Positions 53,431 through 62,993 of a stretch of DNA of 64,000 nucleotides are shown piece by piece (within the stretch, counting starts at the first letter, position 1; each line of letters opens with the position of its first letter). Below the pieces are notes generated by a model, which saw nothing but the letters and a program-made list of their open reading frames with translations, had not been told where the DNA came from and ran no database searches. Source of the stretch: Vibrio pomeroyi (GTDB taxonomy: Bacteria > Pseudomonadota > Gammaproteobacteria > Enterobacterales > Vibrionaceae); NCBI RefSeq assembly GCF_024347595.1, contig NZ_AP025506.1:1364001-1428000 (forward strand), written 5' to 3'. A program made the position numbers and the translations under genes.

Positions 53431-54030
53431 CTATGTAATTCGTTGCACTACATGTTGCTGCAGTGACTGAATGATTTGAGCCGTAACGCCCCAAATTAGG
53501 TGCTCTTGGAAGGGCATGGCAAAAACGCGATGCTTGATTTGTTTAAAGTTGACCATGTGGCTGTGCAATTTCGCTTGGTCTAAAACATAAGTGGCAGGAA
53601 CCTCAAAAATGGAGGCTACTTCGTTCTCATCGATGATGGGGTTATAGTCAGGATCAACTAATGCGACAATCGGCGTAACAGAAAATTTACTAATGGTACT
53701 CAAGGCGGGTAATTGCCCAACAATTTTAACCTGATCCGATCGAATCCCCACCTCTTCGTGCAGTTCTCTTAGTGCCGTAAATTGCATAGATGGGTCGGAA
53801 AGCTCATGTTTGCCACCCGGAAAACTGACTTGGCCAGGGTGGTGCTTAAGATGTGCTGCTCTTTTAGTAAAAATGACATGTAAACCATCCTCTCTTTCAA
53901 CTAAACCGACAACGACTGCTGCCTTACGAAGCTCTTCTCCGCTGATGTGAGAAACACGCTCGACAGACTCAGGGTGGTAGCCAACGGCTGGGTTAAGTTG
54001 AAACTGTTGAAGGAAGTTATCTCGGTTCAT
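53431..54030 (-). CDS. nudL: Nudix hydrolase NudL (CoA pyrophosphatase-type)
   Basis: A 199-residue Nudix hydrolase of the YeaB/NudL type, thought to cleave CoA-like pyrophosphates. The Nudix box is FPGGKHELSDPSMQFTALRE followed by LHEEVGI, and the extra CoA-type motif precedes it as RAAHLKHHPGQVSFPGG. The length matches the family. In E. coli nudL sits between pabB and sdaA. The same three genes are present here in that order on the minus strand, but with sdaC inserted on one side and the H-NOX operon on the other. Confidence 0.9.
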   Translation of the reverse strand: MNRDNFLQQFQLNPAVGYHPESVERVSHISGEELRKAAVVVGLVEREDGLHVIFTKRAAHLKHHPGQVSFPGGKHELSDPSMQFTALRELHEEVGIRSDQVKIVGQLPALSTISKFSVTPIVALVDPDYNPIIDENEVASIFEVPATYVLDQAKLHSHMVNFKQIKHRVFAMPFQEHLIWGVTAQIIQSLQQHVVQRIT

Positions 54031-54354
54031 ATCATGCCAATATATTGATTATTATGCCTTTAAGTATAGGCATAACCCGTAAGCTAACGCCAACCTTGGT
54101 GTAAATTGGGTCTAATTAGTTAACAAAGCGGGTCTGTTTGAGTATAAAACCTGTCTACCTTATAAGTTAACCGCTTATGAATCGGGCTTTTGTTTCAAAT
54201 TCTCACTTTTTGCTATATTCAATATGGGCATATGAGTAGGTAACCGTTATCAATGTCATAAAATTGAGCAATAAAACGCATCTTTTTTGATTAAGAATTT
54301 GATAACAACAACTTAGTGGCTCATTCTAAAAAGAAATAGATCAAAAGGTATGAA
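54031..54354. other. Divergent promoter region of nudL and the H-NOX operon
   Basis: AT-rich, no gene seen. A single NsrR-like half-site (AAGATGCGTTTTA on the minus strand, around 54272-54284) lies about 75 bases before the H-NOX gene; no second half is clear. Confidence 0.4.
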
Positions 54355-54897
54355 ATGAAAGGAATCATATTCACCGAATTCTTAGAGCTTGTTGAAGATA
54401 AGTTCGGTTTAGAGCTTTTGGAAGAAGTTTTAGAAATGTCGGAAGATGAAGGGATCTATACATCGGTTGGTAGTTACGACCACAAAGATCTCGTTAAACT
54501 CATCATTAACCTCAGTAAAAAAACAGATATTGATGCGGCCAGCCTCCAGCGTGTGTTTGGACAGTCAGTATTTAAGAACTTACTGGCCTCTTTACCGAAT
54601 AAAGCGAGCCTTGCTCATAGCAATACCACCTTCCAATTTATTCAGCACGTAGAGCGCTATATTCACGTAGAAGTGAAGAAGCTCTATCCAGACGCTGAGC
54701 CACCAGAATTTAGCTTTATCACCACAACAGAAGCACAGCTTGTTTTTGACTACAAAAGCGCAAGATGTATGTCTCATGTTTGTTTAGGGCTTATCGAAGG
54801 GTGCGCTGAATACCACGGTGAATCTATTGCGGTGGAGATGACGCCACAAAATGATGACCAGAGCGTGGTTAGGTTTAATCTCAAAGTAGAAAAGTGA
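54355..54897 (+). CDS. hnoX: H-NOX heme nitric-oxide/oxygen sensor
   Basis: A 180-residue H-NOX (HNOB) protein, the normal stand-alone length. The proximal heme ligand His is at about residue 104 (RYIHVEVKKLYPDAEPPEF), and the heme-propionate motif Y-x-S-x-R is complete as YKSAR at residues 133-137. No distal tyrosine pattern indicating O2 binding is evident, so NO is the likely ligand. AAAGG precedes ATG 54355. The hybrid kinase starts one base after its stop, which identifies the regulated partner: NO-bound H-NOX typically inhibits its kinase. Confidence 0.94.
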   Translation: MKGIIFTEFLELVEDKFGLELLEEVLEMSEDEGIYTSVGSYDHKDLVKLIINLSKKTDIDAASLQRVFGQSVFKNLLASLPNKASLAHSNTTFQFIQHVERYIHVEVKKLYPDAEPPEFSFITTTEAQLVFDYKSARCMSHVCLGLIEGCAEYHGESIAVEMTPQNDDQSVVRFNLKVEK

Positions 54898-54898
54898 T

Positions 54899-56617
54899 AT
54901 GGATCCGGCCTCAGCCCTAGAGAAAAAACTTAAACGCCAAATTGCTGCGCGAAAAGCAGCAGAAGCTTTGTTGGAACAAAAGAGCCTTGAACTTTTTGAG
55001 GCCAACCAACAACTCGAGCTTGCACTGCGTCAGTTAGAGAAGCGTTCCAATGCAAACATACGTCGCATTGAATTCCAAGAACAAATCGACAACCTGTTGA
55101 TTGATTTCGGACGCGCTTTTCTGAGTAATGATCTTGATGACGTCATGTTGTCACAATTGACGACAAGTGTGACCAACAGTTATCTGATTGAAGCCAGTCG
55201 TTTGATTTTGCCTCCCAAGCTGCTCCCTCAATTACACACTTATGACTATGGTGATGAAACCGTCGAGGTGATAGAGCAAGATATTCAAGAGCCTCATTGG
55301 CAAGGCAACCACCTTACCGTGCCATTAGAGGTTGAAAAGGTCATAGTCGGCGCGTTAATTGTGAAGGTCAGGGTGTTAGACCAAGATTTCGAATTCATCC
55401 AAAGCCAACTGTTGTTAGTTACCGACCTTATTTGTAGTGCCTTAACCCACCAGCTTGCTATCAATCGAAACATTGAATCACGTAAACGAGCAGAAGAATC
55501 TGAAAGAGCAACGCGTGACTTTGTCGCAATGATCAACCACGAATTAAGAACCCCGCTTAATGGCCTACTAGGTAGTGCCGAATTGATCAGCGATACCGAA
55601 CTGAATAGCTCTCAACGTGAAATAGTGAACAACTTAAGTCAATCTGGAGAGTTTCTCAGAACCATCATTAATGACCTATTGGATTACAGTAAAATCAACG
55701 CGGGAATGTTGGAGTTAATACCGAAGAAGTTCGCGCTTCATGATTTGAGAAATACTATCGATAGTATCTTTACCAATCGAGCACTTGAAAAGCAGCTTAA
55801 GTTTGATGTTGATGTAGACAAAGGTGTACCGAGCCATTTCTATGGTGACTTAGAGCGTATTACTCAACTGTTCGTAAACTTGATTGGAAACGCCATCAAG
55901 TTCACGGATAAAGGACATGTGAGCGTTGAGATTAAATGGTTGAGAGACCAATTTATTTTTTCCGTAGAGGACACTGGAGTTGGGATCGCTCAATCCTCTC
56001 ATAAGACACTGTTTGAACCTTTTACTCAGGCGGATAATTCAAGTAGTCGAAACTACGAAGGGACTGGGCTTGGTCTCGCCATCTGTCGTAAGCTAGTAGG
56101 TTTGATGCACGGTGATATTAGCGTGACCAGTGTTGTTGGCTCAGGCACGACTTTTACCATCTCGATTCCTCTTCAAGTGGTCGATATGCCAACAGAGAGC
56201 GACCAAGTATCGAAAGGCTTTGAATCTGAGGGAGAGCTGTCTCTACTGAAAGTGCTGGTGGTCGATGATATTAAGATGAACCAGATAATCATCCAACAGA
56301 TGCTGCGTAAACATGAAATAGAGCCCGCGATAGCTAGTAATGGTATAGAGGGGTTAGAACTCGCATCAGACAATGAATACGACATTGTATTTATGGACTG
56401 TAGAATGCCTGTCATGGATGGCTTTGAGGCGACAGAAAAGCTCAGAGAGAAAGGTTACGCCAAATCGATTGTGGCGCTAACAGCTGGTACGACTTTAGAA
56501 GAGCGAGAGCGTTGCATCAAGTGTGGGATGGATGACATTTTGAGTAAGCCATACACCGCCAATGACCTAAAAGAGATGCTTAAAAAGTGGGGCATGACAC
56601 CGTCCAATGCCGCCTGA
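54899..56617 (+). CDS. H-NOX-associated hybrid histidine kinase
   Basis: A 572-residue cytoplasmic hybrid kinase. An N-terminal coiled coil (residues 1-60) and a GAF-like region (about 65-190) precede the His box FVAMINHELRTPLNGLLGSA. The HATPase domain has LFVNLIGNAIKFTDKG, EDTGVGIAQSS and YEGTGLGLAICRKLVG. The C-terminal receiver domain (about 450-565) has VLVVDDIKMNQ, VFMDCRMPVMDG with Asp500, and SKPY. In Vibrio harveyi the kinase HqsK beside H-NOX feeds NO signals into quorum sensing through LuxU; an equivalent role is plausible. No Hpt protein is encoded nearby. Confidence 0.92.
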   Translation: MDPASALEKKLKRQIAARKAAEALLEQKSLELFEANQQLELALRQLEKRSNANIRRIEFQEQIDNLLIDFGRAFLSNDLDDVMLSQLTTSVTNSYLIEASRLILPPKLLPQLHTYDYGDETVEVIEQDIQEPHWQGNHLTVPLEVEKVIVGALIVKVRVLDQDFEFIQSQLLLVTDLICSALTHQLAINRNIESRKRAEESERATRDFVAMINHELRTPLNGLLGSAELISDTELNSSQREIVNNLSQSGEFLRTIINDLLDYSKINAGMLELIPKKFALHDLRNTIDSIFTNRALEKQLKFDVDVDKGVPSHFYGDLERITQLFVNLIGNAIKFTDKGHVSVEIKWLRDQFIFSVEDTGVGIAQSSHKTLFEPFTQADNSSSRNYEGTGLGLAICRKLVGLMHGDISVTSVVGSGTTFTISIPLQVVDMPTESDQVSKGFESEGELSLLKVLVVDDIKMNQIIIQQMLRKHEIEPAIASNGIEGLELASDNEYDIVFMDCRMPVMDGFEATEKLREKGYAKSIVALTAGTTLEERERCIKCGMDDILSKPYTANDLKEMLKKWGMTPSNAA

Positions 56618-56642
56618 CGGTATCCATATATTATTTGAGACA

Positions 56643-56686
56643 GTAAAAAGCCGAAGTGATCATTTAGATGACTTCGGCTTTTTTAT
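56643..56686. terminator. Bidirectional terminator between the hybrid kinase and pabB
   Basis: AAAAAGCCGAAGT and ACTTCGGCTTTTT pair around a 13-base loop, between convergent genes. Confidence 0.88.
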
Positions 56687-56706
56687 GCTTTTAGCGTTTA
56701 GTTAGC

Positions 56707-58080
56707 TTAGCACTCTTCAAGTACGGGTAAGATACGGCTTAGCTTGTCTAGCGTCTCTTGGTATTCAGAAGCGCAATCACTATCAAAAACCACACCACCG
56801 CCAGCCCAAGCATAAAGCGTGTTGTTCTCTGCTACTAAGGTACGAATAGTAATGCTGGTGTCCATTCTGCCGTTTCGGCTGATGTAACCAATACTGCCGC
56901 AATAAGCAGAGCGACGATGAGGCTCTAGCTCTTCAATGATCTGCATAGCGCGAACTTTAGGAGCGCCAGTAATCGAACCGCCAGGGAAACAAGCTCTCAA
57001 TAGATCCGTCGCCGAATATTGATAGTCCAGGTCAGCTCGTATTGTGCTCACTAGGTGGTGCACAGCTGGGAAGCTTTCAATATCGAACAGTTTCGGGACA
57101 TGAACGGTGCCCGGTTTTGCTACTCGGCCGATGTCATTACGAAGTAGGTCAACAATCATCAGATTTTCAGCCTGATCTTTATCGGCACTGGCTAAGTCTT
57201 GTGCGTTCGCATCATCAATCACGTGGTCGTTAGAACGAGGGCGTGTGCCTTTAATCGGCTTAGTCTCAATCACGTTGTCTTTAAGTTCTAAGAAACGCTC
57301 GGGTGAGACACTGATGATGGCACTGTCGGCTAAACGGATAAAACCGGAAAAAGGCGCCGAGTTATACTGCTCAAGCTTTTCATAGGCCAGCCATTCGCTG
57401 CCTTGATATTTGGCATTGAAGCGTTGAGCCAAGTTGATCTGATAACAGTCACCAGAAAGCAGGTATTCTTGAACACTATCGAATTTGTCCGCATAGCTCT
57501 GTTCACTCATGTTCGATTGCCACGGTGTCGTGAGGCTAAACTCTGCTGCCTGAGGCTTGTCTTGCTGCTCAGATAACCAATTCCAGTGAGCTTCGATATT
57601 CTGTCCAACCACACACGCTGTCTTAAGCTTGTGATCAACCACGATAGCCCATTCATAAAGACCCACCGCCATGTCGGGTGCTTCAATATCACGCTTTGCC
57701 AGAGACGGAAGTGTTTCTACTCTCCGGCCTAAATCGTAGCTAAAGTAGCCCAATGCGCCGCCAACGAATGGCAATTCAGGATGGTCTTTGGTTGCAGGCA
57801 ATAATTGCTGCTGATATTGGTCGAGTAGTTCGAAAGGATCAGACTCTGAAACCTCGCACGTCTCATTAACATTAACGGTGGTTTTTGCACCGATCGTTTC
57901 AAAGGTGGCGATGGGTTGAGCAACTAAAATGTCGTATCGACTATCAACGTGGCTTTCTGAGGCTGAGCGTAATAGCATTGCCCACGGCAGGCTTTCAATA
58001 TGAGAAAACAGCTGTTTAGCTAAAGTTGATTGATATTCAAGCGGCTTGATTTGGATAGAGCGAAATTCGTTGTTATTCAT
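56707..58080 (-). CDS. pabB: Aminodeoxychorismate synthase component I
   Basis: A 457-residue chorismate-binding enzyme that, with the glutamine amidotransferase PabA, makes 4-amino-4-deoxychorismate for folate. The diagnostic motif is ETKPIKGTRPRS with the PabB lysine, followed by DLLRNDIGRVAKPGTV and CFPGGSITGAPKVRAMQIIE. The length is close to E. coli PabB (453). ATG 58080 (MNNNEF) is used; six codons upstream in frame begin at a TTG. It is convergent with the H-NOX operon. Confidence 0.93.
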   Translation of the reverse strand: MNNNEFRSIQIKPLEYQSTLAKQLFSHIESLPWAMLLRSASESHVDSRYDILVAQPIATFETIGAKTTVNVNETCEVSESDPFELLDQYQQQLLPATKDHPELPFVGGALGYFSYDLGRRVETLPSLAKRDIEAPDMAVGLYEWAIVVDHKLKTACVVGQNIEAHWNWLSEQQDKPQAAEFSLTTPWQSNMSEQSYADKFDSVQEYLLSGDCYQINLAQRFNAKYQGSEWLAYEKLEQYNSAPFSGFIRLADSAIISVSPERFLELKDNVIETKPIKGTRPRSNDHVIDDANAQDLASADKDQAENLMIVDLLRNDIGRVAKPGTVHVPKLFDIESFPAVHHLVSTIRADLDYQYSATDLLRACFPGGSITGAPKVRAMQIIEELEPHRRSAYCGSIGYISRNGRMDTSITIRTLVAENNTLYAWAGGGVVFDSDCASEYQETLDKLSRILPVLEEC

Positions 58081-58333
58081 TTGTTTAATTTGTGACAAAG
58101 AGTTCGATCACTGCATGGCGTGTGAGAGGAAGCAAGAGTATCATAAATTGAAAATAAAATGGGTTCTTGATTAGAACGGAGTAATCCAAGTGGTTTAGTT
58201 TACAGCTATGCAAGCGATTGCTAAAGCAACTAAATACAGCTCAACACAATAAAAAGCTAAACCCACTAATTCGATTCGGCATAAAAGCCAAACCGTGAAC
58301 CCACATGGAACCAGAACAATAAAGAGGCATGCA

Positions 58334-59851
58334 ATGACGGTTATTCGTAAGCAAGATGTGATCAGCAGTGTCGCTGACGCACTTCAGTACATTTCTTATT
58401 ATCACCCTTTAGACTTTGTCCAAGCCCTAGAAAAAGCGTACGAGAAAGAAGAGAGCCAAGCAGCTAAAGATGCGATCGCTCAGATTCTTATCAACTCGCG
58501 TATGTCTGCGGAAGGCCATCGTCCAATTTGTCAGGATACGGGTATTGTTACTTGTTTCGTGAACATCGGTATGGATGTTAGGTGGGAAACGGATCAAACA
58601 GTACAACAGATGGTTGATGAAGGCGTTCGTCAAGCTTACAACAACCCAGATAACCCATTGCGTGCATCTGTCCTAATGGACCCTGCAGGTAAGCGTATTA
58701 ATACTAAAGACAACACGCCAGCGGTTGTTCATATTAATATGGTTCCGGGCAACAAAGTTGAAATCCAAATCGCAGCAAAAGGCGGCGGTTCTGAGAACAA
58801 AACTAAGATGGTTATGCTGAACCCTTCTGACGATATTGCAGAATGGGTAGAGAAGACGCTACCAACCATGGGGGCGGGCTGGTGTCCACCGGGTATGCTA
58901 GGCATAGGTATCGGCGGTACAGCTGAGAAAGCAGCGGTACTTGCGAAAGAATCTTTGATGGAACATATCGATATCCAAGAGCTTATCGAGAAAGGTCCCG
59001 AGAACGCAGAAGAAGAGCTTCGCCTAGATATCTTCAACCGCGTAAACAAACTGGGTATTGGTGCACAAGGTCTTGGCGGTCTAACGACTGTGGTTGATGT
59101 GAAAATCAAAACAGCACCAACACACGCAGCATCTAAGCCAGTTTGCTTAATCCCGAACTGTGCAGCGACTCGTCACGTTCACTTCACACTAGATGGCAGC
59201 GGCCCAGCAGAGCTAACGCCACCTAAGCTAGAAGAGTGGCCAGACATCACTTGGGAAGCGGGCGCAAACACGCGTCGTGTTAACCTCGATGAAGTAACCA
59301 AAGAAGACGTACAAGAGTGGAAGACAGGCGAAACTGTTCTTCTATCAGGTAAGATCTTAACCGGCCGTGATGCAGCACATAAACGTATCCAAGGCATGCT
59401 AGAAAGCGGCGAAGGCCTTCCAGCTGGCGTTGATTTCAAAGGTAAGTTCATCTACTACGTTGGCCCTGTTGATGCAGTTGGCGATGAAGCGGTAGGTCCT
59501 GCGGGTCCAACAACCTCAACACGTATGGATAAGTTCACAGACATGATGCTAAACGAAACAGGCATCATGGGTATGATCGGTAAAGCCGAGCGTGGTCCTG
59601 CAACGGTTGAGTCAATCAAAGAACACAAAGCGGTTTACTTGATGGCAGTCGGCGGCGCAGCTTACCTAGTAGCGAAAGCAATCAAAAAAGCACGTGTGGT
59701 AGCGTTTGAAGATCTTGGTATGGAAGCGATTTACGAGTTTGAAGTTGAAGACATGCCAGTAACGGTTGCGGTTGATTCAACGGGTGCTAACGCACACCAG
59801 ATCGGCCCTGACACGTGGAAAGTGAAAATTGCTGAAGCTGAAAAAGCTTAA
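58334..59851 (+). CDS. Fumarate hydratase, class I (iron-sulfur)
   Basis: A 505-residue class I fumarase, interconverting fumarate and malate with a labile 4Fe-4S cluster. The N-terminal alpha domain includes RPICQDTGIVTCFVNIG and the WCPPGMLGIGIGGTAEKAA loop. The C-terminal beta domain includes LSGKILTGRDAAHKRI and GPTTSTRMDKFTDMML. PNCAATRHVHF supplies a further cluster cysteine. ATG 58334 with GAGG six bases upstream is chosen over longer frames. It is divergent from pabB, about 250 bases apart. Confidence 0.93.
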   Translation: MTVIRKQDVISSVADALQYISYYHPLDFVQALEKAYEKEESQAAKDAIAQILINSRMSAEGHRPICQDTGIVTCFVNIGMDVRWETDQTVQQMVDEGVRQAYNNPDNPLRASVLMDPAGKRINTKDNTPAVVHINMVPGNKVEIQIAAKGGGSENKTKMVMLNPSDDIAEWVEKTLPTMGAGWCPPGMLGIGIGGTAEKAAVLAKESLMEHIDIQELIEKGPENAEEELRLDIFNRVNKLGIGAQGLGGLTTVVDVKIKTAPTHAASKPVCLIPNCAATRHVHFTLDGSGPAELTPPKLEEWPDITWEAGANTRRVNLDEVTKEDVQEWKTGETVLLSGKILTGRDAAHKRIQGMLESGEGLPAGVDFKGKFIYYVGPVDAVGDEAVGPAGPTTSTRMDKFTDMMLNETGIMGMIGKAERGPATVESIKEHKAVYLMAVGGAAYLVAKAIKKARVVAFEDLGMEAIYEFEVEDMPVTVAVDSTGANAHQIGPDTWKVKIAEAEKA

Positions 59852-60015
59852 TTAAACGAAGCCAAAAAATCGTAATGGATGTTGGCTTCACTGTTTGAAT
59901 TGCAAATTTTGACAGAAAGTTAAAGACAAAAGTGCAGCATTATCTGCACTTTTGTCTTATTATCAATGATATAGTGATAAACACATCGTTTGATATAAGA
60001 ACATAGGAGAGAGGA

Positions 60016-60201
60016 ATGCCTCGTTTTATTCAGATCCTACAGATTATCTTGGCAGTGGTGATTGGTAGTTTCATTGGTTACGATTTGATCTTGCACGGAA
60101 TCAGCATCTTTAACGAAAAATACGTAACTATCACATGTGTATTGTGGTTGATTTCTGAGATAACACTGTTTGTTATCTACAAGCTGATAGAAGACGATTA
60201 G
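60016..60201 (+). CDS. Small hypothetical membrane protein
   Basis: A 61-residue protein with two membrane segments (ILQIILAVVIGSFIGYDLIL and TCVLWLISEITLFVIYKLI). AGGAGAGAGG precedes the ATG at 60016, a very strong ribosome binding site. I do not recognise a family. It is a single unit with its own terminator. Confidence 0.72.
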   Translation: MPRFIQILQIILAVVIGSFIGYDLILHGISIFNEKYVTITCVLWLISEITLFVIYKLIEDD

Positions 60202-60221
60202 TCCGACATCAACGAAAAAAT

Positions 60222-60262
60222 TCAAAGCCCCTGATTATGAATGTAGTCAGGGGCTTTTATTC
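60222..60262 (+). terminator. Terminator after the small membrane gene
   Basis: AAAGCCCCTGA and TCAGGGGCTTT pair around a 12-base loop and a T-run follows. Confidence 0.85.
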
Positions 60263-60408
60263 ATCTAGCATTAAGAATGGGTATTGCATACTCACCAACA
60301 TAAGCAAAAGAAAAGCAAAAGCATACAAACTATCCCAACAGGGAAAGAACATAGGCTTGCCTCTCTATTATCATAATCAGCTAGCCTATTTATCACGGAG
60401 TCGTTCAA

Positions 60409-61782
60409 ATGAAACACCTAACTCAAGAAATGAGTGACTTTATAAGCAGAGGAACGGATTCTCACATTAGAGTAGCGGTCACGGGTCTGTCTCGTGCCGG
60501 AAAAACAGCTTTTATTACCTCGTTGGTTAACCAGCTTCTTCATACCTCTACTCACAAAAATTTACCGCTTCTTTCATCAGCGAGAGATGGAAGGATTATT
60601 GGTGCAAAGCGTATCCCTCAGCACAACATGATGATTCCCCGTTTCTCGTACGATGAAGCGATGGAGTCACTCACTTCTCAGCCACCAGAATGGCCAGTGC
60701 CGACGCGTGATGTCAGTGAAATTCGATTAGCGATCAAATATAAGCCGGCTAAAGGTGCAAAGAAGCTGCTGAGCAAAAACAGCACACTTTATCTCGATAT
60801 CGTTGATTATCCGGGCGAATGGTTACTCGATTTGCCACTACTGGATATGGATTTCGAGACTTGGAGCCAATCTCAATTCGCAGCGCTAAAAGGTGACAGA
60901 GAAACCTATTCGCAAGAGTGGAATACCTTGCGCGGTGATATCGACTTGTTAGCCGAAGCGGATGAAAAGAAACTGGTCGCGATTGCCGATAGCTACACTC
61001 AGTACCTTCATACTTGTAAAAGTAACGGACTGCATTGGGTACAGCCGGGTCGATTCGTATTGCCGGGTGAGCTTGAAGGCGCGCCTGTGCTGCAGTTTTT
61101 CCCGTGTGCTGCACCGGAAGGTAAGTTCTCGAAAACCAGTAATTATGCCGTGCTGAAAGCGCGTTATGAAGAGTATCAACAAAAGGTAGTGAAGGCGTTC
61201 TATAAGAATCACTTTGCGACGTTCGATAGACAAATCGTGCTGGTGGACTGTTTGCAGCCACTCAATGCAGGTTATGACTCTTTCATGGATATGCGTGGCG
61301 CACTTGAGCAGTTATTAAAGAGCTTTAAGTACGGTCGAAGTAACATCCTAAGACGCTTGTTTGCACCGAAGATCGACAAGATTTTGTTTGCAGCGACCAA
61401 AGCCGACCACGTAACACCAGACCAGCATCCAAACTTGGTGTCACTGTTACAACAGATGGTACACCCTGCGTGGCAACAGGCAGCGTTTGAACATATCGAT
61501 ATGAGCTGTATGAGCATCGCATCTATTCAAGCGACCAGTGCTGGTTATATCTCTTCAGGTTCAGACAATGTGCCTGCGCTGCAAGGTGTGACCTTGGATA
61601 ACGTGCCTCAAACCATGTATCCGGGTGAGGTGCCACGTAAGCTGCCGAACAAACAGTATTGGGAAACTAACCAGTTTGATTTCACGAGCTTTAGGCCAAT
61701 GGAACAACACTCTGATGAGCCTTGCCAGCATTTAAGAGTCGACAAGGTTTTAGAGTATCTCATTGGCGATAAGTTGAAGTAA
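60409..61782 (+). CDS. ycjX: YcjX-family GTPase/ATPase-like protein
   Basis: A 457-residue cytoplasmic protein of the YcjX family. The N-terminal P-loop is [20 protein letters not shown] (about residues 21-40). [18 protein letters not shown] is the DxxG-like Walker B segment, and [17 protein letters not shown] is the TKAD/NKxD-like base-recognition motif. E. coli YcjX is part of the psp (phage-shock) neighbourhood and its function is not firmly known. GGAG precedes ATG 60409. ycjF follows after 14 bases and tyrR after it, the same order as in E. coli. Confidence 0.93.
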   Translation: MKHLTQEMSDFISRGTDSHIRVAVTGLSRAGKTAFITSLVNQLLHTSTHKNLPLLSSARDGRIIGAKRIPQHNMMIPRFSYDEAMESLTSQPPEWPVPTRDVSEIRLAIKYKPAKGAKKLLSKNSTLYLDIVDYPGEWLLDLPLLDMDFETWSQSQFAALKGDRETYSQEWNTLRGDIDLLAEADEKKLVAIADSYTQYLHTCKSNGLHWVQPGRFVLPGELEGAPVLQFFPCAAPEGKFSKTSNYAVLKARYEEYQQKVVKAFYKNHFATFDRQIVLVDCLQPLNAGYDSFMDMRGALEQLLKSFKYGRSNILRRLFAPKIDKILFAATKADHVTPDQHPNLVSLLQQMVHPAWQQAAFEHIDMSCMSIASIQATSAGYISSGSDNVPALQGVTLDNVPQTMYPGEVPRKLPNKQYWETNQFDFTSFRPMEQHSDEPCQHLRVDKVLEYLIGDKLK

Positions 61783-61796
61783 TTGAGGCAATCAAA

Positions 61797-62849
61797 ATGA
61801 GTGAATTAAAAACAAAGCAGGTCTTTAATGAACCGTTGAAGACCTCTTTTGATGAGCAAGATAAGAGTGAAGTTAGTCGTGATTTAGGTGCTCAACAACT
61901 GTTCACTGAGCAAGAAAAATTTGTTCCCGTAGCACCGCAAGTGCAAGACGATCTTGATGGTGAAGCTGAGCAACAATTGGAACAAGTTATTCGACCTAGC
62001 AAAAAGAGAAAGTGGTTGGGTTCAGGCTTGTTAGTCGCTTTTTCTGGCTTAGTCGGTTGGCAAGCGATTGATTCTGTCATCACCGCTATTCAGTCAGCAG
62101 ATTGGCTTGCGCTAGGTTGGGCAGGCTTTATTGCTGCTATTGCTTCGTTAGGTTTAGGTGCAATAGGTAAAGAGCTGTGGAAACTGCGCTCGCTGAAAGA
62201 TCACTTCAGCATACAAGAGCAGAGTGAAGAGCTAATTCAAAGCCAAAGTGTTGGTAAAGGCAAAGCATTCTGTGAAAACATCGCCAAGCAGGGCGGTATT
62301 ATTGCCGAGTCTCCAGCTTACGATAAATGGCGAAACAGCATTAACCCTGCACACAGTGATTCTGAAGTATTGGATATGTACGATGCACTCGTCGTGAGCC
62401 AACAAGATAAGGTGGCGACTCAAATCGTGACTAAGTTCTCGACCGAATCGGCGGCCTTAGTTGCGGTGAGCCCTTTAGCAGCGGCAGACATGTTGCTGGT
62501 GGCATGGCGTAACTTCACCATGATAGACAAGCTCGCTGATGTGTATGGCATTGAGCTTGGTTACTGGTCTCGCATTAAGTTGTTCAAGTTGGTGTTAATC
62601 AACATGGCGGCAGCGGGCGCAAGTGAACTGGCAATTGATGCGAGCATGGACTTAGTCTCGATGGATCTTGCAGGTAAAGTGTCGGCGCGTGCAGGGCAGG
62701 GGCTAGGTGTTGGTATCCTGACTGCACGATTGGGCTTAAAAGCCATGACACTGCTTCGCCCAATGCCTTGGCATAACGAGCGCAAAGTGAAACTGGCCGA
62801 TATGCGAAAAGCCGTCCTTTCTGAGATAAAACGAATCACGCTGAAATAG
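61797..62849 (+). CDS. ycjF: YcjF-family (DUF697) membrane protein
   Basis: A 350-residue protein. A polar N-terminal region precedes two membrane segments ([20 protein letters not shown] and [20 protein letters not shown]). The C-terminal DUF697 domain covers about residues 185-340, with [20 protein letters not shown] and [20 protein letters not shown]. The length agrees with E. coli YcjF (353). GAGG precedes ATG 61797. It is co-transcribed with ycjX. Confidence 0.92.
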   Translation: MSELKTKQVFNEPLKTSFDEQDKSEVSRDLGAQQLFTEQEKFVPVAPQVQDDLDGEAEQQLEQVIRPSKKRKWLGSGLLVAFSGLVGWQAIDSVITAIQSADWLALGWAGFIAAIASLGLGAIGKELWKLRSLKDHFSIQEQSEELIQSQSVGKGKAFCENIAKQGGIIAESPAYDKWRNSINPAHSDSEVLDMYDALVVSQQDKVATQIVTKFSTESAALVAVSPLAAADMLLVAWRNFTMIDKLADVYGIELGYWSRIKLFKLVLINMAAAGASELAIDASMDLVSMDLAGKVSARAGQGLGVGILTARLGLKAMTLLRPMPWHNERKVKLADMRKAVLSEIKRITLK

Positions 62850-62899
62850 TACATACCACTTTGAAACAAAATGTATGACATTGAGTGGTTTGCGAGCGA

Positions 62900-62921
62900 A
62901 GAGTAAACATATGTTTACTCT
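62900..62921. promoter_or_regulatory. TyrR box upstream of tyrR
   Basis: The perfect 22-base palindrome with core GTAAACATATGTTTAC matches the TyrR box TGTAAA-N6-TTTACA except for its outermost bases. It includes the invariant G and C separated by 14 bases. It lies 73-94 bases before the tyrR start, fitting autoregulation as in E. coli. The following TTCTTCTT could let it double as a terminator of ycjF. Confidence 0.65.
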
Positions 62922-62993
62922 TCTTCTTGACTGAACTCAGACCTTAATTCACACTACTGTCAACTTATCCTGACACCTATAATAGGACTATTT

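Noticed and set aside
54272..54284. NsrR-like sequence before the H-NOX gene
   Set aside because: Only one half-site is recognisable, so NsrR control of the H-NOX operon is not supported by the sequence alone.
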